In this document: positions 59,401 to 64,000 of the stretch, piece by piece
Layout: every line of letters starts with the position of its first letter
Numbering within the stretch: position 1 is the first letter of the stretch
Assembly (NCBI GenBank): GCA_030770545.1
Contig: CM061106.1
Span: forward strand, 2,816,001 to 2,880,000
Direction of reading: 5' to 3'
Source of the DNA: Macropodus opercularis
Taxonomy: Eukaryota > Chordata > Actinopteri > Anabantiformes > Osphronemidae
Length of the DNA: 64,000 bases
Position numbers and translations under genes: made by a program
The notes under the pieces: model-generated
Told to the model about the DNA's origin: nothing
What the model saw: the letters and a program-made list of their open reading frames with translations, nothing else
Database searches by the model: none

Positions 59401-62350
59401 CTCAGATGGACGAAGCAGAACACCTTGTCCTGGTACAGTCCTCTTTCCTCTCTAAAGACCTGTGTGAACACTCCTGAGTAAACTGAGGCTGCTCTGACAT
59501 CGATGCCACACTCTGTCAGGTCTGACTCGTAGAAGATCAGGTTTCCTTTCTGCAGCTGCTCAAAAGCCACTTTTCCCAGAGACTCAATCATCTCCCTGCT
59601 CTTTTCATTCCAGTGTGGATCTGTCTCAGCTCCTCCATCGTACTTGATGTTCTTCACTTTGGTCTGAACCACCAGGAAGTGGATGTACATCTCAGTCAGG
59701 GTCTTGGGCAGCTCTCCTCCCTCTCTGGTTCTCAGCAGATCCTCCAGAACCGTAGCAGTGATCCAGCAGAAGACTGGGATGTGACACATGATGTGGAGGC
59801 TTCGTGATGTCTTGATATGGTAGATGATGGTTCTGGCCTGCTGCTTATCTCTGAACCTCTTCCTGAAGTACTGCTCCTTCTGTGGGTCAGTGAACCCTCT
59901 GACCTCTGTCACCATGTCAACGCACCCAGGAGGGATCTGATTGGCTGCTGCAGGTCGTGTGGTGATCCAGAGGCGAGCAGAGGGAAGCAGGTTCCCCCTG
60001 ATGAGGTTTGTCAGCAGCACATCCACTGAGGTGGACTCTGTGACATCAGTCAGGGTTTCAGTCTGGTGGAAGTCCAGAGGAAGTCGACTCTCATCCAGAC
60101 CGTCCAAGATGAACACGACCTGGAACTGTTCAAAGCTGCAGATTCCTGCTGCTTTGGTTCCAGTGAAGAAGTGATGAACAAGTTCCACCAAGCTGAACTT
60201 TTGCTCTTTCAGCACGTTCAGCTCTCTGAAGGTGAATGGAAACGTGAAGTGTACGTCCTGGTTGGCTTTGCCTTCAGCCCAGTCCAGAGTGAACTTCTGT
60301 GTCAGGACTGTTTTCCCAACGCCAGCCACTCCCTTGGTCACCACGGTTCTGATGGGTCCATCTCTTCCAGCTGAGCCTTTAAAGACGTCTTCTAGTCTGA
60401 TGGTTGTTTCTGCTCTGTGTGGTTTCCTGGAGGCTGCTTCAATCTGTCTGACCTCATGTTCATGGTTGACCTCTCCAGTCCCTCCCTCTGTGATGTAGAG
60501 CTTTGTGTAGATCTGGTTCAGAAGGGTTGGGTTTCCTGCTTTAGCGATGCCTTCAAACACAAACCGGAACTTCTGCTGCAGCTGAGATTTAAGATGATGC
60601 TGAAACACTGCAGCAGAAGATCCTGAATGAACAACAAATAAGATTCATATAATTGAATGGAAGCATGACAATTGTGTGTGAGATGCTAAACGTTGAGGTA
60701 AATCCTCTTACTGCTCTGCAGACAGTCAGCCAGCTTCTCCTGCTTCATCCTCCTCAGGAAGTTCAGTGTGATCTTCAGAAATGCGTCTCTGCTGCTCCTC
60801 CTCTTCTCTTCATCCTCACCATCCAACGCATCCTCGTCCTCCCTCTGACTCTCTAAGCATTCTGGGTAATCTGGACTCAGAACCTTCTGGATCTTCTTCA
60901 GCTCCTTCTTCACAAACGTGACAATGTTGTCCTCCAGCAGCTGGAACAGAAACTCTATGAATGACACCATCCAACTAAAAGCATGGAGCCAAACATCAGA
61001 TCCATGTTGGACACACTGACAATCCACTGGTGTAAAAGTGCAGCATGGAGACGATTGAACACAACAGATGAAAGTAGTGGTTGTCCATGTACAGACCATA
61101 AACATGGAGTCCAGGTGTGTTTGGTGCTGCTGGGCAGACTGACCACTGGGAACCTCTGAGCTCTGCTGGTCCACTCTGTGGAGGAACCATGAAGAATGAG
61201 CTCACATGATGTGAGTCCACACAGAGACACACACAAGGTAAAGGTCCATGAAGTGATGCTTGATGTGAGCAGTGAGTCAGAGACTCCCTGTAGCGGTGAA
61301 GCTTTACTGTCACAGTCAGTTTGGTTCCGTCTCAGCAGCTCTGAACAACATCTATCTCTGCCTCCCTCACTGAACAATGCTGACGTGTTGGAACAAGGCG
61401 TCTAGAGACAGAGTCTGCTGGGATCAGACTGGTTGTACTCGGCAGCTCCCAGTGGGAATGTGTTGAACTGTGTGAGTCTGAGGCAGAGCTGCTGCTCACA
61501 CTAGTAACATTGAACCACTTCCTCCATTCATTCATTGTTGGATCCTACATCAAAGTTCAGACGTCAGCTCTGGTGCTGACACTGGGGACAAACAGTCGTC
61601 TCCACTTACTGCAACAACATCAACTAAAGTCTAACAGCAGGAACTTCAACCTACTGCTGGAAGACATTTGAGCCAAATCTGCACGTAGAGAACGTCAATA
61701 ACCAGATTTGATCAGAGCTGAACATTTGTGGTTCAGCTGCTTCCTTTGACGTCTGCCTGCAAGTCAGCACTTCATTAGAAGAGGAGCAGCCCCTGTGACC
61801 CTCTACAGGATCAGAGCTTTAGCTACTGGCTGGATGGAGATTTGATCCATGATCAGAGTGTTTGCTGGAAGAACAGTGAAGAAAGCTTCTCCTTCACATT
61901 AACACTTCAAACACAAACCAACTGACTCACATCACAAACAAACAACACAACTATTGATCATCAGAGAAAGTTTACATCAGATTGTTCAACCTGATTCAAA
62001 CTAACAACAACTCACTCTGATGCAGGTTGGTCTTTAAAGTCAATAGGTTGATACATTGACCAGTTGCTCTTGAAGGACACACAACTGGGTTCAGGTCCAG
62101 CTTCAGCAGATTCTTGTCTCTGATGGGACCTGATAGAAAAACAACTTAGTGACTCTCACATATTCAGTGGACGTTTCCTTCATCAATGACCAATAATAGT
62201 GAATCTTAAACAGTGTGTGTGACTTGGAGACAGAATCATCAGATGGTCTCAGTCATCTCACCTCTGAGCTTTGGTCTGGCTCTCATGGTCCCCACACAGA
62301 GTGGTTTTAGAGGGAGGGGCTCCCTCCTCTCTGTCCTCACACTGATTCAT
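46334..62350 (-). CDS. NLR-C (NLRC3-like) receptor gene, complete reading frame
   Basis: Thirteen exons join in frame to 1,231 codons including the stop: 62262-62350 (ATG at 62350), 62016-62129, 61097-61175, 60712-60940, 58819-60622, 53402-53575, 50294-50467, 49851-50024, 49156-49329, 48455-48628, 47756-47929, 47055-47228 and 46334-46493 (stop 46334-46336). Acceptors are AG and donors GT, with phases matching at every junction. The predicted protein has a short N-terminal region, FISNA, NACHT ATPase and eight LRR units, with no B30.2 and no death-fold domain that I recognise. Such receptors act in the cytosol in innate sensing or its restraint and are expanded in bony fish. It faces the left NLR gene tail to tail. 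Two large insertions lie in its introns: an LTR element (53862-58330) and a solo LTR with a nested hAT (about 50555-52424). Whether it is expressed is unknown. Confidence 0.85.
50555..52424. mobile_element. Candidate solo LTR interrupted by a hAT element
   Basis: GTACATTT occurs on both sides (about 50549 and 52425), and the intron around it looks continuous. After removing the hAT at 51190-52296 about 750 bp remain, starting TGACGATTCG and ending GTGTAACA, with TATTTAAG (about 50687) and AATAAAATATT (about 51101) on the + strand. These fit an LTR, but the duplication is longer than usual, so the exact ends are unsure. Confidence 0.5.
51190..52296. mobile_element. Non-autonomous hAT (Charlie-like) with 8-bp target duplication
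   Basis: 1,107 bp with terminal inverted repeats CAAGGGTGTCAAACT and AGTTTGACACCCCTG, flanked by CTCTAGGT at 51182-51189 and 52297-52304. At about 51630-51720 a remnant (VCPKKRQASANISLTKK) matches the hAT transposase type found in GTF2IRD2-like genes. The rest of the transposase is deleted. Confidence 0.9.
52430..53400. other. Intron sequence of the right NLR gene
   Basis: T- and G-rich sequence with a 91-codon + strand open frame (52669-52944) of low complexity that I take as chance. It may be more LTR-derived sequence, but no ends were found. Confidence 0.4.
53402..53575 (-). CDS. First LRR exon of the right NLR-C gene
   Basis: 174 bp, CTGTTTTTCAG acceptor and CTCAG/GTCAGG donor. It encodes LSRCNISERGLEALSSVL, LRQLDLSYNKLK and CHLESLR and matches 1963-2136. 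It is separated from the NACHT exon by the LTR element and from the next LRR exon by the solo LTR/hAT insertion. Confidence 0.85.
53862..58330 (-). mobile_element. Non-autonomous LTR retrotransposon with 5-bp target duplication
   Basis: LTRs are 53862-54487 (626 bp) and 57792-58330 (539 bp), nearly identical apart from internal tandem repeats (units with TCTGGCGAGGCGA). Both start TGTCACG and end CGTGACA on the + strand. CAATC flanks the element at 53857-53861 and 58331-58335. A purine tract (GAGGCGGGGGCTC) adjoins the 54487 LTR on the - strand and AATAAAC lies near its - strand 3' end, so transcription is on the - strand, the same as the host NLR gene. There is no gag-pol, protease or reverse transcriptase. 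The left NLR gene lacks it, and LTR similarity points to a recent insertion. Confidence 0.9.
54499..57864 (-). CDS. Long repeat-built ORF of the LTR element (up to 1,121 codons)
   Basis: One frame stays open across nearly the whole interior and into the 5' LTR. It is made of several different in-frame tandem arrays: HPRRVHSL (24 bp), EPAAHAPRLA, RHQAPAAPAVP and PEPVSHAVPR types (30-33 bp), a DSDHVAPRHA array (30 bp), and SGDPRRGPPS plus LWRPQEGSAFSF types near the 3' end. Unit lengths are multiples of three throughout. The product would be Pro-, Ala-, Arg- and His-rich and disordered. The start around 57780 (MIRTDEDPADRLIRSIYRLL) is the only complex part and might be a gag remnant. Frames on the opposite strand are also open because of the repeats, so coding is likely but not proven. 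Confidence 0.5.
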   Translation of the reverse strand: MSRVFCLINSHCWCSPSPRTSSRDRMIRTDEDPADRLIRSIYRLLAQSPITQTSKPASPSSTGSLRSTPPAPGWRTIRDFLDSLPPRLWCGRGIPHSSQSPRRVHSLHPRRVHSLHPRRVHSLHPRRVHSLHPRRVHSLHPSPALSLHPSPALSLHPARRAVLPGPKLSTTSGTTDLSSGLMRFEPALAPELAPRLSPSEARDIWKGLKHQGDPLFSTPVCVTPRQGHAASRQSSSTNSGPRNLSFAHCVTVPEPLSRQEEPTMQPVPPRTLPQFVAYWATLRARAHAELTTVSDQTDPNPIPHYSDSSSISSRRPNHPAPPVRLARSAAHAPRLAEPAAHAPRLAEPAAHAPRLAEPAAHAPRLAEPAAHAPCLAEPAAHAPRHQAPAAPAVPRHQAPAAPAVPRHQAPAAPAVPRHQAPAAPAVPRHQAPAAPAVPRHQAPAAPAVPRHQAPAAPAVPRQPEPVSHAVPRRPEPVSHAVPRQPEPVSHAVPRQPEPVSHAVPRQPEPASHAVPRHPEPASHAVPRHPEPASHAVPRHPEPASHSPSHAEPVAHALFHPAPGQATPCWTAPELAPGPVFPRAVTNPRRKERRRVVDQWRVSWSDACFPRPLQWVKMEDALARLTADDRGEVPVAPRHADPDHLAPRHADSDHVAPRHADSDHVAPRHADSDHVAPRHADSDHVAPRHADSDHVAPRHVDSDYVAPRHVDSDHVAPRHVDSDHVAPRHSNHRRRPPRSSCYSNHGRRPPRSSGYSNHRRRPPRLPHLYCRRRSPRLPRHGTPCRHRPPWLLRRGNHRRRRPPRLLHHNKFLCLKRFPNSFQVLAMCGPREGPLTVLVMCGPMKGSASCPCLVSRCPGIVRPGGLTQASGSGDPRRGPPSGSGDPRRGPPSRSRLWRPQEGSAFSFPALATPGGVRLLVLATPGGLRLLVPGSGDPRRGPPSRSRLWRPQEGSAFWFWRPQEGSAFSFPALATPGGVRLLVLATPGGLRLLVPGSGDPRRGPPSRSRLWRPQEGSAFSFPALATPGGVRLLVPATPGGVRFLFLVPATPGGVVRFLLLIRRLQEGSSAFCSSDSRRGRPSSASGSGNPMGEGPCCLVPPPGPPPPARPCVGSTGLGRLESGP
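58336..58818 (-). other. Intron next to the NACHT exon, right gene
   Basis: It starts (on the - strand) with the GTAAGT donor at 58813-58818. It matches the left intron (588-935 and 1453-1690) and lacks the 520-bp block found there. Confidence 0.7.
58819..60622 (-). CDS. FISNA-NACHT exon of the right NLR-C gene
   Basis: This 1,804-bp exon has the usual size for the family. The FISNA segment opens with FRFVFEGIAKAGNPTLLNQI. The NACHT ATPase shows Walker A GVAGVGKTVLTQKF (about 60330) and Walker B VVFILDGLDESRLPLDF (about 60100), followed by LWITTRPAAANQIP (sensor 1) and CHIPVFCW. It ends with the HD2 region (SVQEFLAALHVHLTF, LLPVVKASNKA). All nucleotide-binding signatures are present, so ATP binding is expected. 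Its last third is the homologue of bases 1-587. Confidence 0.9.
60712..62350 (-). CDS. N-terminal exons of the right NLR-C gene
   Basis: Exon 1 starts at the ATG (MNQCEDREEGAPPSK) and ends AG/GTGAGA at 62262. Exon 2 (62016-62129) gives PEPSCVSFKSNWSMYQPIDF. Exon 3 (61097-61175) gives VDQQSSEVPSGQ and ends with MFM at a GTCTGT donor, weaker than usual. Exon 4 (60712-60940) gives LLEDNIVTFVKKELKKIQ and ALDGEDEEKRRSSRDAFLK. I recall this series as the standard N-terminus of fish NLRC3-like proteins. Each junction keeps frame (AG+G, GA+A, phase 0, A+GA). The ATG was chosen because it begins this conserved series; a further upstream exon cannot be excluded. Confidence 0.78.
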
Positions 62351-64000
62351 GTCCACATCAGCTCACACACACTTTCTACCTTCATGTGGAGACAAACACA
62401 AATCATTCATGTGCATCAACGGAAATCCTCCTTCCATCATTAGTCAAACATCAGCTGCTCCTGGTCGTCTCTTCCTCTTTGGTTTGTATGCGCTGCCTTT
62501 AAAAGTCAAACACCTCTCCCTGAGTAGAGACAAACCAGCTACAGCCTCCTAATGTGACTGAAGAAGAAGAAACACAAAGACAGAGAATCTGAGCAGCTCA
62601 GTACAAGCAGCTTGAAATAGGCTGATGCAACCAAACAGCATCTGCATCACCAACCACTTCAAACCAGCAAACAGTGCAGTGTGATGAGAAAGAACATGGA
62701 GTCCAGAACCAAGTGTTTAACACAGGAATGAAATGACACAAAGGCAGATTAATATTGTCCATGTGCATCAGAGCAGCAGTAGGTCAACAGTAGAAAGTCT
62801 CTGGTAGATGTCAGTAGTTGAGTCTGAGACGACTGACGGCTGCTCCTGTGTTTTAGCAGGATCCACTAAATGAACATTGTTTGGCTGATAGGGTGAAAAC
62901 ACACAACTCCATCAGCTCCTATCAGTCTGATGTGAAACCATCCCAGAGTCTCTGCTGCCATAATGGAACTTCAGGCCTCATCACTGCAGAGCAGCTGTTC
63001 GTAATGATCCCTTTTCTCCAGTCCATCCAACACCTGCAGTTGAACCAGCTTCTGTCCCTGAGACTGAACAGCTCGATTCAGGGAGACCTCTGCTAACATC
63101 CTCCTCCATGAACCTGACAGAAGCTGTTACAGCTTTTCTTCCTGTAGTTCACATGTTGTACAACTGCTCCAGTCTCTGCCCTTGTGTGGTGTCAGACCCA
63201 GTTCAGACAGTGACTCTTGCTATACTTCCATCTATTCTAGATCCAATCAAGGACACATGAATGTGCTTCAGACATGATGTGCTGCACAACTCAGAACATC
63301 CATCAGCTCAACACTCATAGCAACACTCTGCAAACTAACCATCAGCGCGTTTCCTCCTATAACGGTGTTTGAGACACGGACTTGTTAATAAAATCCAATA
63401 ATAAATGAAGCAAATGATCAAAGAGACGTGTTCTAATGTCCCTCAGTAATAGTGAGGCAACACAACAACCTTTGATTTTAAATTGAGGGATTTGCTAACA
63501 AAAAAGACGAATAGACCAAAACTAAAAACATTAAAACCAATATTTAAAGAAGCAGAAGCAACCAAGAGATGAGAAACAAGTTGGATGATAAATAATATTT
63601 TAGTGTGTTTTACAGCGGATTTCAGACACGAGTCAAAACTGACCTGTTAACACAAGAGATGCAGCAGAAAACTAACCAGAGGAAGGTTCATGCTTCAGTC
63701 TGTTTATGTCTCACCTGGATTTTCATTAAAAACTGGAAGCTTAATAAAACCTACTAAAACATAAAGCGCTTCATTGTCACATGCAAAGCAAAACTCAAAT
63801 TCAGTGAAATTTGCCTCTGATGTGAAACCTGAACAATCTTCATAATGTCGCTGTCAAACTGTGGATGTGTTGAACAGTGAGAGTTGGATCTGGACCAACA
63901 CCACAACCATCTGAACAAAGCACCTGAAGCTTTAATTCACACAAAGAGCTGCATCAGGAACCAGTGTCACATTAGTACAAACACATCCAGTAGAAACACG
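62351..64000. other. Upstream flank of the right NLR-C gene
   Basis: This should hold the 5' UTR and promoter. A 71-codon + strand open frame (62881-63096) shows no motif. No known repeat, TATA box or second gene was identified with confidence. Confidence 0.4.

Noticed and set aside
62881..63096. 71-codon + strand frame upstream of the right NLR gene
   Set aside because: No motif or splice signals. The region is expected to be 5' flank of the - strand gene.

Overview
This is eukaryotic, almost certainly teleost fish, DNA. The evidence is split genes with GT-AG introns, a FISNA-NACHT-LRR immune receptor of the fish-expanded NLR-C (NLRC3-like) type with 174-bp LRR exons, and a dense mix of fish repeats (tRNA-derived SINE, hAT, Tc1 fragment, Penelope-like element, LTR elements). 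No bacterial operon, CRISPR array or rRNA gene was seen. Roughly half of the window is mobile-element material.

Layout. (1) 1-6204, + strand: the 3' part of an NLR-C gene (end of the NACHT exon and seven LRR exons); its 5' part lies left of the window. (2) 7.4-12.0 kb, + strand: a damaged gene in which a tyrosine-recombinase-like (Crypton-like) domain appears to be spliced to a HECT ubiquitin-ligase domain. (3) 13.3-15.6 kb, + strand: a five-exon DDE integrase-like gene with open frames but an apparent loss in the catalytic core. (4) 17.1-22.0 kb, + strand: a multi-exon transposase-like gene followed by a broken Ulp1/C48 SUMO-protease-like domain. (5) 22.7-25.8 kb, - strand: a decayed Penelope-like retroelement with SGNH-hydrolase-like segments. 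(6) 27.2-27.7 kb, - strand: a two-exon gene for an unknown 101-residue protein. (7) 28.5-37.3 kb: MITEs, hAT debris and a + strand BEN-domain gene with at least one frameshift. (8) 37.75-44.0 kb: an inverted second copy of blocks 2 and the start of 3, on the - strand, interrupted by two nested solo LTRs. (9) 44.0-46.3 kb: repeats and a 42-bp minisatellite. (10) 46.3-62.35 kb, - strand: a second NLR-C gene whose 13 exons join in frame to about 1,230 residues, with a recent 4.5-kb LTR element and a nested LTR/hAT insertion in its introns. (11) 62.4-64 kb: its upstream flank.

The two NLR genes converge. Between them, the recombinase/HECT/integrase-start block is present twice in inverted orientation with a spacer of about 24 kb. 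The arms are diverged: some lesions are shared (older than the duplication) and others are private, including complementary deletions. The notable feature is an NLR-flanked island that combines a recombinase, an integrase, a second transposase-like protein, a HECT E3 ligase and a Ulp1-type protease. Whether this was one large transposon or several nested ones cannot be settled from one window.
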